From the NCBI GenBank assembly GCA_029378245.1, contig JARKIF010000001.1, forward strand, positions 186,001 to 250,000: a stretch of 64,000 bases of DNA. Reading direction: 5' to 3'. The stretch comes from Roridomyces roridus (lineage: Eukaryota; Basidiomycota; Agaricomycetes; Agaricales; Mycenaceae). This document shows, in pieces, positions 44,267-56,300 of the stretch (the first letter of the stretch is position 1; the number at the start of each line of letters is the position of its first letter). The notes under the pieces are model-generated. The model did not search any database and was not told the origin of the DNA. It was given only the letters and a program-made list of their open reading frames with translations. Both the position numbers and the translations under genes were made by a program.

Positions 44267-47054
44267 ATGGAGATGGCTAGCACCGAGCAACCTGGTTTCC
44301 CCTCGAGGTACGGCTGATTTTACAGACCTTTGTCGTGCATCAGCCGGCAATCCCAGGTCCTTGCCACAGATGTTTCCACAGGCCAGCGGCTTTGGAATCA
44401 CCGGTTCACAATTTATCAACGTGTCGGGCGATGTGAATTACCATCCACCCAGTCTGCATGAGGCGCTACCAGTCGGAAACACGGTGCGTAGTGAACAAAT
44501 GGCGACATAGTCTCAGCATCAATGCTCTCCGCAGAACAGACACGAAGAAAGATACTCGGACTGCGAGAGTTACTCTGCACAGCTCACAACTCGAGGCCGA
44601 GGATACCCTCTGTATGTTCCACAGCCTCGAGGGAATCTTCCCACGGAATACCAGCGCCATGGCGTGGCCATCGGAGATGTTGGAAGGATCACTGACGATG
44701 GAATCTTCGACTTCTTTTTCAATATCTACCTCCCGGCGGACCATCCAATCAACGCTGTGGGCACTCCTGACAACTACCATCCCCTCACACCCTACTACGA
44801 TTCGGCAGATGTGACTCCGTTCGACTACTCATCCGACCATGTATCGACTCCTTGGTCTATACGAAAACTGGATCAGCAGCTGGCAGCCAAGTGCGTTGAC
44901 CGTCTTACCGAACTATTTGGAGTTCTCAATCACAGTAGTGCATCGAGAGATTTCGTCTTCGATTGCGACGGACCCCAAGGTGCACTTGTGGTCAATCCTT
45001 TCGGATCCCACGTCCAAAAATTGGACAATTTGGAGGCCATGCTTCGATACACACGCCAGAACGCCGAGGCCTGGTACAGATATGTCAACGGTCCCCGGGG
45101 ACGCCGACTACCCAACGGCTCCCTATATCTCGTTACTGGATGGGAAAAAACTCGAGCTTGGGGTATCGCTACCTTCAAAGACCTTGCCACTCAATCTCCC
45201 TTTCGGATTTCGTTCACTGGCGCCAGCTCCATGGATGGGGCACATTCCTCAGAATATAGATGGAGTGCCTCAGGGCCTGCGCAAACGAAGAATTCAGTGT
45301 CCGTGCCGCAGGATGACGAGCCCCTCAACCAGACAATATTCATCCACGGCTATTCAATCGCTCTTGGAACCGGTATATGGGGCAGGTTTCTCAAAAGTAT
45401 CGAGATCTGCGAGATCCAAGATTCACCAGTAGGACAGCACAACAAGGATTACGTTCCATTCGGCTCACAAGCCTCGACCTTTTTTTCATTGATCCTCGGC
45501 TTATTTGGGGGATCCGGCCAGAAAGAGTTGGAGCAGACTGGCAGTGCAGAGTCGGATGCTTCAGCACATGCTGTCAGGTTATCTCAGCTCGCGCCAAAGA
45601 AACCCGTAAGTTTCTAGGTTTGATTTCCGAATGATGTATTCACCATGCCCCAGTTTTTCCATCCTTCACAGGTGCTGAACGACTACATTCTTCGCAAGGT
45701 CAGTTGTTTCATCTGAATTGTGGGCAGATCTGAATAGCGGACATCCTTATGTTTAGTACCCTGATGCAGAGGTGGCCATGAGCCACGACGACCACTGGCG
45801 GGATATTCTGCGCAACGTGTGTTATAGTTCGACAACCATCATCTCGTGTTCATGTTTCTGCAGGATGATGGAGCACTCTCGCACGAAACAGTTGTCGAGC
45901 TTCTGCATCACGCATGTAAAGCGTTCAGCGTGGTGGAAGAAAATGGCCTTGCTACCATTCGACATATTACAAAAGCGGCCCAGGGAGCGAAAGTTCTGAA
46001 CCCGGACACAGCGACTACAACATCGCCACCGGGAGAGCGGCAGATTCCGAGCAGCTCTGGGGTGCCTGCTGAGCTCGGAGTCTCGCTGTCTCCCGGATAC
46101 ATGGCAATGGACCACGACCGAGTAGCGCCGGCAAATGATCGTTGGAATACAGCTTACTTTTCTAGTCAAGACGATCAAGAAGACTCTGAGGATGAGTTTA
46201 GCATAGTCTGTTGTGCTCCGGCTCGGAGGAAAACCAGCGAAAAGGCCAAGGAAGACCGAAGATGGAAAAATCTAGATACTATCCTCGAAAATCAGCTGTA
46301 CTTGGGGAAGTGGGTATTCTTTTCCTTTTCTTCGAGTGTAGTCCTCCAGTGGTGCTGAAAATCGTTCATAAAGCCTCACGGCAGCTCGCTCAAGCAGAAC
46401 GCTGAAGGGTCAGCTCAAAACATCTTTGTCGATTTGCCAACTGATCGGAAAAACCGCAGAGTGGCGCTTCACGCATATTTTATCTGTCTGCACCGACGCC
46501 CTTTCGGCAGACTTACCGCAATCCGGTATTCAACACATGCGCATTCCAGTTGAGGATGTAGATTATGCAGACATCCTGATACACCTTCCGTCGGCTTGCC
46601 AGTTCATTGATGAAGCGCTACGATCGGGTGGAGTTGTATTGGTACACGGTGTTCAAGCCAGTTATATATCCCTCAGCATCCAACCGTGCCTGATGGATTT
46701 ATATAGGGGATTTCTCGTAGTGCTGCAGTGGTGGCCGCTTACCGTGGGTCTCGTTGGGACTGATTCAGCCGAACTAACTCATGTTCCTCGTCAAGTTATG
46801 TGGTCTCGGAGAATTGGGGCCGCACCAGCTTGGCAAGACGTTCGAAAAGGTCATTTCCGTCTCCATGTTCAAAATAAACTCTGATTGTGAGAATTCGAGT
46901 AGCTCGCCACCAAATTTGGCCGAATGCCGGCTTTCAAGAACAACTGGTGCTCTTTGAACTTTGTCAATACGCACCGTCTCCTTCAAATGAGATTTATAAG
47001 AGTTGGAGACGCAAGCTCGACCGTCAACTTCAAGCAGCAGGTATACGGCGATGA
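44267..47054 (+). CDS. P4: repeated mushroom module fused to a dual-specificity phosphatase with a lost catalytic Cys
   Basis: ATG 44267 (MEMASTEQPGFPSR) splices in phase to FPQASGFGITGSQFINVSGD. The module follows (GRGYPLYVPQPRGNLP in another frame across a short intron, GRITDDGIFDFFFNIYLPAD, NGSLYLVTGWEKTRAWGIAT, LNQTIFIHGYSIALGTGIWG, MSHDDHWRDIL). One uninterrupted exon then runs from EENGLATIRH through an acidic linker to RWKNLDTILENQLYLG, the start of a YVH1-type phosphatase domain; further exons give LTAARSSRTLK, FTHILSVCTDALSADLPQSG, PVEDVDYADILIHLPSACQF, GISRSAAVVAAY, MWSRRIGAAPAW and ARHQIWPNAGFQEQLVLFEL, stop at 47054. The HCxxGxxR loop reads H-G-V-Q-(G-I-S)-R: codon 46648-46650 is GGT where TGT/TGC is expected. 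The donor after that codon is also changed. Pseudophosphatase or decaying gene. Confidence 0.72.
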
Positions 47055-47880
47055 GAAACTCCCATTAGTGACGATATATACATTGGACTGTAATCAAGTA
47101 TGTTGCTGGCGTTTCCAATAAGTGCATCTTTGGGGACAATGTCTCGCTTTTCGGGTAGAATTCCTTCTACTTGAAGGAATAATATTACTTAATAAAGCAT
47201 GCTAGACGTTGGCCCTGGCAAGGGCTCATTCAGAACAAGAACTAGCGTAAAGAATTCAGTCGCTCGGTACATGTATGTAGATCCTTTTAAGTGACTCCAG
47301 TGAGCTTGTTTTCGCTGTGCATGCGCAAGTCACTCCAGGGGCATTTGTGCTTGCTTGTTTGTATATCAGCTGACCGTTGTTGGTTCCGACACCCATCATC
47401 TCCAAATCATCTCATGAAAACAGGATTGCTACAAGGTTTGCAGCATCCTCGGTCACTCTCTCCGCACGGATTGATCATCTACTAGACCCCTGATCGTCTG
47501 TTGACAAGCCTTCGCATTGACCCGTTCTTCAGCTTTCGCTCTGCCGTTGTAACCGTGTAAATGCCAGCCGGACAATCTAGGCTCATTACACTGCTACATA
47601 CTGACACCTCCGCGAATATCCATGGGTTCCACCTATCGGCTTCGTGGTTCGCAAGGGAATCCGGTACGAACTCATAGCCCTTTTCATAAAATAGAGCACT
47701 TGTAAAACTTCACAGGGGTGTCCCGTCGTTGAATCTTCTTATAGATGCATAGCCATGGGCTGTACACTGCTGTAAAATTTACGGGAGCAGTGGCTTTCCA
47801 TATAGGTCCACTGGTTTTCCGCCTCGTTGACTTCTCTTTCCCTTGACTGTCTCCTCCGGTCGAGACTAATACCTCATTCG
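47055..47880. promoter_or_regulatory. P5 upstream region
   Basis: 47340-47430 matches the shared P-family upstream repeat (ATATCAGCTGACC, CCCATCATCTC, AAAACAGGATTGCT). 47660-47790 matches the P1 upstream region, inverted relative to the window. No gene is seen. Confidence 0.5.
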
Positions 47881-50800
47881 ATGGAGCCCAGCGACTCCGC
47901 GCCGGGGCTCGTACCGGACGCAGACAGGTGAATCACATCTTGCGAGCCAGGCACCGACATTCATCGCATGCTCAGGTCCGCGCAGTTCTTCAGGGACTCG
48001 AGCCGAATTGGTATCGAGGGATCGCAACTCATGAACGTGGCGAGAGACGTAAACTTTCATCTTCCTCCCAGTGGTAATGAGAAATATCTCCGTGTTGCCC
48101 TAGATCTCATCCGTTACAGCTGTCTTACACAGGCCGACGACCGAGAGCCATACAACGACGTCGACTGGGGACACGCAATACACCCCCTGTCAATGTTACT
48201 GCAACCAGTTGTTGTTCCAAGGACGAGGGTTCCCTCTCTACGTTCCGGCGCCTCGAGGGAATCTTCCTGAAGAGTATCAACGCAAAGGTGTTTCCATTGG
48301 AGACGTCGGAAGAGTCTCTCCAGAAGGCATTTTCCACTTCTTTTTCAACATTTACCTACCCGCGAGCCACCCCATCAACGACAACGACGTCCCCGATAAT
48401 TTTACGCCGTTGACCAAGTATGATTCCAAAAGCGTGGTCCCGATTGATTATCCCCCTGAAGAGTTCGTTTCGACGCCGGCTTCTGTTCGGAGACTAGAGC
48501 TACCCCCAGGTCCACAACAGTGCGTTATTTGGCACAAGAATATCAATGGCCTTTCTGATGTATTCCAGGGAACTCGAAGATCTCCTCTTCGAAGGCAACG
48601 GGGCTCAAGGCGCAGTGCTGGCTATCCCCTTCGGCTCCCAAGGCGAGAAACTCGACGGTGGCTTGGAGCAGATGGTAGAATATGCGCGCGCCAACGCTGA
48701 GAGCTGGTACCAACACAGCAATGGCACCAGGGGCCGTCGACTTTCCAATGGGTCCTTATATCTCATTACTGGGTGGGAAAAGGCCCGGGCATGGGGAATG
48801 GCATCCTTCCAGAACGCGGCAGCACAATCTCCATTCCGACTCGCGCTTCAACCCGTTTGCGACGGTAACACTGGCGCCTACAAGTATCGGTGGACCGCGT
48901 CGGGTCCAGCTCGCACCAAGACATCTGGTCAAATACCGGCCGAAGACGTAGCGCTCAATCAGACGGTTTTCATCCATGGATTCTCGATCTCGCTTGGAAC
49001 AGGCATCTGGGGCAAGCTCTTCAGAGGCGTCGAGATTTCGCAGATTGTGGATTCTCGCGCTGGACGGGCCAACCGAGATTATATTCCGTTTGGGTCTCAA
49101 GGATTCTCCTTTTCGTGGTCATTCGGCTTTCTTTCTGGAGGCGGCTCTACTGGAGGGGGACAGCAGGACAGCGAGGACCCTGCCTCGACGGACGCTGTCA
49201 AGATTTCTGATCTAGCTCCGGTGCTGAATGTCAGTTGCATTGCATTTACATACAGCCGTTTTCAAAACTGTATATGGGCTTGGAGCCGCGCTCCACGTAC
49301 GTTGTTGCTGACCTTTGTTTGACGGAGAGCTGAGCTTCCGCTCCACTCACCTCCACAACTCAATTGAAGATCTGTGCCGTGGCTAGACGGCATTTCCCTT
49401 TCTGGGCAGGTGAGTGGAGTGGAAGCAGACTCACCGGCACACCGAGGCCAACACAACCGACGGTGGAGCACTGGATCAAAAACCGTATACTGTTTTGAAA
49501 ACGGCGTAACCACGGGACACAAAGCTCATCGTGTCCGCAGTTCTTCCATCCGTCGCAAGTGATAAACAATTACATGCTTCAGAAGGTGAGCCATCCACAA
49601 GTACCTCAGACCGTTCCAAATTTTCGTATTGAAGTATTGTTCTAGTTTCCGCATGCCGCTGTTGTGATGAGCCACGACGATGATTGGCGGGATATTCTCC
49701 GAGCTGTGCGTCCACTACAATGATCTTTCATCCACGCTCACATGTTCGTGCTTAGGATAATACCAATGAAGATGGAGTGTCCCTGCTAAAGGGCGCCTGC
49801 GAGAGTTTCTTGCTAGAAGAGGCGAATGGTCTGATTAGGATCCGGCGTCGTTCGACTTCGAGAGTCGAAAGTTATGGCGATGACACGATGGTCTTGCCTC
49901 CAGCAGATACTCTTGGAACAGAGTCCTCTATAGAAACTGACAATGACATGGACTACTCAGAGGACACCCAGCGACAGCAACTCCCCGGCTCACAGTCGTA
50001 AGTCTTTCCCCCGTCCAATTTGATCTAATCCTTGAAGTCTCAGTGCTTGCATCTGCTCGCCGGGAACTTGCGTTTGCGGAGGAATCCCCGACTCCGTCAG
50101 TCTCGAACTCAATGAATTTTATCGCCAGCCTGACGACCCAATGACATGGACTACCCAGAGGACACCCAGCGACAGCAACTCCCCGACTCACAGTCGTAAG
50201 TCTTTCCCCCGTCCAATTTGATCGAATCCTTGAAGTCTCAGTGCTTGCATCTGCCCGCCGGGAACTTGCGTTTTCGGAGGAATCCCCGACTCCATCAGTC
50301 CGGAACTCGATGAGCTTTATCGCCCCCTTTGACATGACTGCTCCCACCGACGCAGAAGCGCTTTCCAGTCGCGCCATTCACCCGTCTTCCAATTCGGCAG
50401 ACAGCTCACAAGCCAGCTCTTGGCCAGAGACCCCTCCGTACACGTCTCAAGAGCCGCTTGCGTCTCAGCCGGATTATGCTCCACAACAGGATTCATACCC
50501 GCAGGCTGCTACTCAATGGCAGCAGTACCAGGCCCCGACTACAGGTACTACCCAGCCCGCAGACTCTGTATGTATCTGTTTCTCATTCAATTTTCAGAGT
50601 CGCAGCAGGATACTACAACGCCAGCCGCGAGATATGCACCGTACGCGGCCGCAAGCAGTTATGCCCCGTATGCTGCTCCCGTGGACAATCGTTCTGTCCC
50701 CGTCAACCCTCCGACGCAGCCCGCCTACAATCCTTATGCACCACCTGTGACGCAGGGGCATGCTGGAACGACTGCGACACCATCGTATCCGTCATATGCT

Positions 50801-51384
50801 TACGCCTCGTCGTATGCTCCCACGTACTCGACACCACGGGGTGAACGCCGAGATGTTCCCAGCTCCAGGCGGAGTACAGTCGCTTGCCATACCTGCCGGA
50901 GAATGAAAATTCGAGTGCGTCCCCTCTTTCGAGTGATGTAATCGTGATTCGAAGTTTGAACCCCAAGTGCATAACAACGGAACAGCCCCCTGTACATCCC
51001 TGCGAACGCTGTGCACGGAAAAACCTTCCCTGCGAATACACCGCGGTCTCTTCTGCCAATGATCATCAGCAATCCGACGCGGACGGATCATTGGCATGGA
51101 ACAATTTAGCTCCGGCGTCTTACGGCGGACACATGCCGGGACCGCCGCCACCCCTTCCTTACACTGGGCCTCCCCCGGCTGGCAGTCGCCCACGGTATTA
51201 CGGCCAGCAGCTCCCTCCCTTGGGAGATCATGCATATGACCAACAGCCTCAGTTTATCGACCCGCAGTATTTGAATCAGAGTTTGAACAGTTCGGGTGCG
51301 CAGTATGATGGGTTTCAGTATGATGCCGGCTCCGGATCGGGTCAGTCGTACTCGTATCCCTATCCGCATTCATATCAGCAGTAA
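47881..51384 (+). CDS. P5: repeated mushroom module followed by a Zn2Cys6 domain, frame broken between
   Basis: ATG 47881 (MEPSDSAPGLVPDAD) splices (47928-47975) to FFRDSSRIGIEGSQLMNVAR. The module is complete: TGDTQYTPCQCYCNQLLFQG, RGFPLYVPAPRGNLPEEYQR, GVSIGDVGRVSPEGIFHFFF, NIYLPASHPINDNDVPDNFT, NGSLYLITGWEKARAWGMAS, LNQTVFIHGFSISLGTGIWG and a MSHDDDWRDIL segment. A 198-bp tandem duplication follows, then ACICPPGTCVFGG... as in P1, MTAPTDAEALSS and a Zn2Cys6 cluster: CHTCRRMKIRC, 10 residues, CERCARKNLPC, then a Pro/Tyr/Gln-rich tail to the stop at 51384. The frame into MTAPTD is lost at a run of five C (50323-50327); one C fewer would keep module and cluster in one frame, as in P1. It may be two genes, a mutation or a read error. 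Confidence 0.65.
49945..50340 (+). repeat. 198-bp tandem duplication inside P5
   Basis: The unit beginning GACATGGACTAC (49945) repeats at 50143. Each unit contains an exon end, a GTAAGT donor, a short intron, the AG acceptor and the start of the next exon. Differences between units are few, so the duplication is recent. Splicing from the first donor (49998) to the second acceptor (50241) would remove the extra unit. Confidence 0.85.
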
Positions 51385-51972
51385 GTAGTAGAGGGATATG
51401 AGTAGTAACTTATAGCTGTATTTACTGACTTCCTTCCCCGAGTTATTTAATATTTATGTATTTATTTCGTAGACCAGGAAGAAACAGTCCGCCCGGGCCT
51501 TGGCACGAATTTTTTGCTCTTTGACGAAAAGGAGGGGCGCGTCGTACTGGTCTTTGTACGTTGTCTCTCCCTGTATTGGCGCTCCCTCATGTCTGTTCGA
51601 AATACAAGATTGAAACGTATACTCCATGGAAGCCGCATTCCCATCGTCTAATTTCTTCGGCCACTTCGGGTTTATCCGCTGATACCGGGCGCTTTCTGGC
51701 AACCCAATTCTTAGTCGACTGCTTACTGACTGTTGTGCCGAAATGTTCGTGGACGACGGACAGTTTTCCTGACCGCGGATACTTTGTGGAATGAAATATC
51801 GCATGACGTATCATATGTTACAAGCAGTCGACCGCTAGACTTCCGGGGTACCTTGCCTCAACTGCACCAACTGACCGAACCCGTCTGCGCCGTCTTCTCC
51901 GAGGTCGTCTGACGAGTCTGAACCCGACTCCTCTCCTGGACCGCGGTGCTCCTCACGCGATTCGACCTCCTC
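51385..51972. other. Left flank of the copia element
   Basis: No intact gene. On the minus strand at 51972-51845 an acidic frame (GPGEESGSDSSDDLGEDGAD) ends with GTPEV-stop and is cut by the retrotransposon LTR; it looks like the C-terminus of some protein but I cannot place it. Confidence 0.3.
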
Positions 51973-52157
51973 TGTTAGCAGCACAAGTATATCACGCAGT
52001 GGGATAGAGAGAATGGGATAATCCTGAGGTCTTATAAACCTCTACAGTGAGTCATGTAAGTAGTTTACGATGTTCTCTAGTATTCTATATGAGTCCCATC
52101 TCGGGGAGCCCGATGCCCGAGCATAGCCTCGGGGATACCGGCTTGTTCATTCTGACA
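51973..52157 (-). repeat. 3' LTR of the copia element
   Basis: Matches 57135-57333 except for one small gap and scattered substitutions. Begins TGTTAGCAGCACAAG and ends TTCATTCTGACA on the plus strand. Confidence 0.9.
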
Positions 52158-52164
52158 CTCCCCC

Positions 52165-52886
52165 TCAAGCCGGACTTAAACCCAGTTCCTTCAACAGTGG
52201 TTTGAACTTGAACGAAGCGAGCGGCTTGGTAAAGATATCAGCCAGCATCTCGTGGGTGGGGCAATACACAACTTGGAAGTCTCCGTTTTGAATGTGGTCG
52301 CGAATAAAATGATACCGCACGTCGATGTGTTTCGTGCGCGCGTGAAACTGCCCGAGTTCGGAGTAAGCAAGATGAATGGCAGATTGATTGTCGCTGTAGA
52401 TAATGAACGGGGTGTTCATTGAACCGAACATCTCCGAGATGAGGTGTTTGAACCAAAGTGCCTCCTTCGCACAATAGGTAAGCGAGATATACTCCGCCTC
52501 TGTCGTCGAGAGCGCGGTGATCTCTTGTTGTTTTGAAGACCAAGATACTGCTCCGCCGTTCAATTTGACTGTATAGCCAGAGACAGCTTTGCGGTTCTCA
52601 ATGGACATACCGTCAGCATCCGCGTAAATCTGCAATCCGGACTTGTGTTCGGCTCCCCCGTAGGTAAGCCCGACGTTCCTGGTGCCCTTGAGATATTGAA
52701 GAACTCGTTTGGCGGCATCCCAGTGTGCGCGTCCCGGATTAGAAACGAAGCGTGATAAAATGCAGACGGTGAACGCGAGGTCGGGACGGGTAGCGGTTGA
52801 TAGCCAGACAAGAGCGCCGAGTAACTCGCGGTACGGCATGCCCTTCATGTCGGCTTTTGCGGCGTCGGTTGTGGGGCATTGGTTAA
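52165..52886 (-). CDS. Copia pol C-terminal part: RNase H
   Basis: The minus-strand frame contains MPYRELLGALVWLSTATRPD, VSGYTVKLNGGAVSWSSKQQ, EITALSTTEAEYISLTYCAK, IIYSDNQSAIHLAY, and TKHIDVRYHFIRDHI, then MLADIFTKPLASFKFKPLL. This is the RNase H and terminal region of copia pol, cut off from the reverse transcriptase by the MITE at 52887-53371. Confidence 0.9.
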
Positions 52887-53371
52887 GAGCCAGTTCGGCT
52901 GCCACCTTCTGGGATTTGGGACATGCCAATTTCTATATGCGGCAAATACGCGAAGGCTCTTGGAAACGGCAACGATCGTGATTGAGTCACTCTATGTGAC
53001 CTGTCAGCTATGCCATTCCATGCCGCTGTGATATCATTCGGATCTGATGGCCGGTTGGGATCTGATACACCCGAGTGCAAGAATACGAGCTCCAATTACT
53101 TCCAGCAGAGATATTCAGTGATGTGGATGGTGCCAGGTGGAAAAGGGGAAAAATTGATCTAGTCAATGACAGTGGGTAAGTATATGCCGGGAGGCCGAGC
53201 GGACGGCATCACCAATTGTTTGTCATGCAGGGATTGAGCAAATTTGGATGTCACGCCGGAACGGCAACGGAATGACATGGGAATCTGCACTTGCGCCATC
53301 TCACTTTCACCTGCCATATAAGTAAATTTGCATGTCCCAAATCCTCCTGCAGGTGGCAGCCGAACTGGCTC
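52887..53371. mobile_element. 485-bp MITE inside copia pol, TAA target duplication
   Basis: GAGCCAGTTCGGCTGCCACC at 52887 is repeated inverted at the other end (53352-53371), and similarity continues inward (GGATTTGGGACATGC). TAA flanks both ends (52884-52886, 53372-53374), a 3-bp duplication as in PIF/Harbinger elements. Reading across the empty site gives the expected pol sequence (ANLSVNQCPTTDA), which confirms the borders. Confidence 0.85.
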
Positions 53372-53374
53372 TAA

Positions 53375-56300
53375 CAGAAAGATTGGCGTTGGGGTCGAGA
53401 GGCACCGAGACGGCCTTGGCATCAGCCATGCTGAACTTTTGTAGCAGGGAGTTGATATATGTTGTTTGGGTGAGGGATAGAGTCCGCTGCTCTCGGTTTC
53501 ATTTGGCCTCCATGCCTAGAAGCCAGTTGATAGGCCGAGTTGAGTGATTTTGAGTAGTTGGCCAATTTGATGCTGCACCTCATCGATGAGTGCAGGCGAG
53601 CTGCCCGTGATGGTGCTGTCGTCAACGTGGATTGCGATTAATACAATATCGCTTCCGCGAGTTAAGCGGAATACGGAGTGGTCTGATGAAAGTGGATGGA
53701 TATCGCGCGTGGAAAGGACCGCGGTGAGTTTCTCGTACCATTTGCGCGCTGACTGTTTGAGGCCGTAGATTGTTCGAACGAGACGGATGACTTGAGTGTT
53801 GTCTCCGTTGTGGTAATGGGGTGGTTGCTCCATGTAGATGATTTCGTCCTGGGAGAATTCTCCGTTCAGGAACGCGGCCGAATAGTCGAAGACTTTGATG
53901 TCCCAGTCATAGCGAGCGGCAATCGAGAGTAACGTGCGTAGTGATGATAGTTTGGCGGTTGGTGAGAATGTTTCGTAGTAGTCCACGCCCTGGACCTGCG
54001 TAAATCCACGCGCGACGAGGCGCGCCTTGTATTTGTCGATGGCTCCGTCTTGCTGTCGTTTGATGCGTAGCGCCCATTTTGATCCGACGACATTTGATCC
54101 CGGCGGTCGAGTCACGAGGCTATGCCCGAAGGTGCCCGTCCTCTTCATTGCCGCCATCTCGTCGTCCATCGCCGCCTTGAACTGCGGCCAACCCTCCCGC
54201 TGCATTGCCTCCTCGACTGTGGGTGTATCGGTGAGTACTCCCCCTGCCGTGTATGCATACTCCGTGTTGATAGTCCGGTCCAGTCCGTCGCCGTCTGCGT
54301 CCGCAAGTGTGGCCTGGTTCCTCAATCGGGAACCTTCCACGATGTTCTTTGGGTTGATTTTGGATGATATGTCCCGCGGTGCGGTGGCTTTCGGTGGTGG
54401 ACGAGTGGTGGAGTTTGTGGTAGGTGGAGTAGGGGCTACGGGGGTCGTCGGAGGCGTAGGTGCGTTATCGAGTTTCGGCGGATTTCTGGATGCTAACTGC
54501 TCATTCTCCCCCTCATTCAGCAATCTATACATCCTCCCGCCTGTTCTTCGCGTAGCCTTTTCGAATTTAATGGTTAACTCTGGACGAATCGCACCGGTAT
54601 CTGGGTAATAAACCCTATGTCCGTTGCTCTCAAGGTCAAAACCGACCCAGCGCCCAACTCGGGCTCGTCCGTCCAGCTTCGCATCCGTCGTATGCACCGC
54701 AACCTTGCTCCCCCACTCGTGCAAATCCCGCAAGTCGGGTTTCTCCCCAGTGAATACCTCGTACGGCGTACGGCCTCCTACGGCCTTCGTAGAGGTTCTG
54801 TTCGTGAGCCATACAGCGTGCTTCAGCGCTTCGCCCCAGAGCGTCTTGGGCAATCCAGCGCCGTGAAGCATAGCTCGCACCTTCTCCAGAAGCGTGCGGT
54901 TGAGTCTCTCGGCAACTCCGTTGTGCTCTGGTGTTCCGTGTACCGTGAGCCGACGCTCAATACCTCTCTCGGCGAGGTAGGCGTCGAACGCGTGGCTTTT
55001 GTACTCGCCACCGTTGTCCGAATGTAAGATCTTGATGTCGATTCCGTTCTTCTTCCAGCGCGCGTCCAATTGCTTGAAGGCATCGAAGGCTCCATCCTTG
55101 GCGCCCATCAGCATGGCTACGGTATATCGGGAGGCGTCGTCAGTGAAGGTAACATAGTATTTGTGGTGTTGTGGTGTACCGACTGACGCAGGTCCCCACA
55201 CATCGCTGTGAACCTGATCGCCGACTTTCCCGTCCGCGTCGCGCTCGGCGGCTTTCGACATCCTGACGCGAGTCATTCTGCCGTGCAGACATGATTCACA
55301 ATTATCCGTTGAGGTGGGTTGTGTCTCGTCGAGTTCCAAACCTTCGACTAATTGGTTCTTCACCAACTTCTTCGCAGTGTCGATTGGAAGGTGACCCATC
55401 ATGCGATGCAACTCATCTGGGGTAACCACCTGCGGACCCGTCTCTGCGCTGTGCGCTGTGAGGGTCGCCGTCGGGATTTGAACTCTGTACAACCCATTCC
55501 TGATGGGAATCTTCCCGACTCTCTGTCCGTCTCTATCCAGGATCCGGCAGTGCTGGTCCCGAAATTGGACCGAATATCCCATCTGGCTTATCCTGCCGAT
55601 GGAGATCAATGTTACGCCTAGCTTCGGCGCGTGTAGTACGTCGCGTACTATCACTTTGGACGTCTTGCCGTCTCCGTTGGGAACCTGCAACTGCAGATCT
55701 CCCTTCCCAATGGCATTGAATATGCCTTTATCTGCCGCGGTAATTGCTCGTGGCGCAATCGTCGAGTAGTTGGTAAGCAAATCCCTCGACGGTGTCATGT
55801 GTTGGCTAGCACCCGAATCGATGACTGCCGTTTCGTACTCCGGTCTTGTTTCAGTGGCGGCGGCGGCAACAACATCCGAGCGCGGTGAGGTCTCCCCTAC
55901 ACTCGGGGTCTCCTCCCACTCGCTGACGAGTTTTTCATCGTCAACTTCGGACAACCTCTGCGCGATCATGTCGCGCGAAACCGATTGTTCACCATTCTCG
56001 CCCTGTTGACCATCCTCTGGCTCATCGGCCAGATCAAACTCGATATCGTCGTCAATTGCAACGACCGAGGTGCACCACGCGGCGTCAAACTCATCCGAGT
56101 CATCGGCGTCCGCCGTGTTGGCACTCCCTCTGCCTCTCCCGTTCCGACGGGGAGATCTACCATTTCCTCGGTCGGGCCTCTGACCTTCTTTGCCTCCACC
56201 TTTTGCCCAGCATTCACTTTTGAAGTGTCCACGCCTGTTGCAGTTGAAACAAGTGGCGTTCGACTTCGACTGCGAATTCCCCGAGGACTGATGGCTTGCG

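Noticed and set aside
49928..50377. Direct repeats that could be taken for a CRISPR-like or minisatellite array
   Set aside because: Only two units of 198 bp, and they carry splice sites and coding sequence of P5; a simple tandem duplication.
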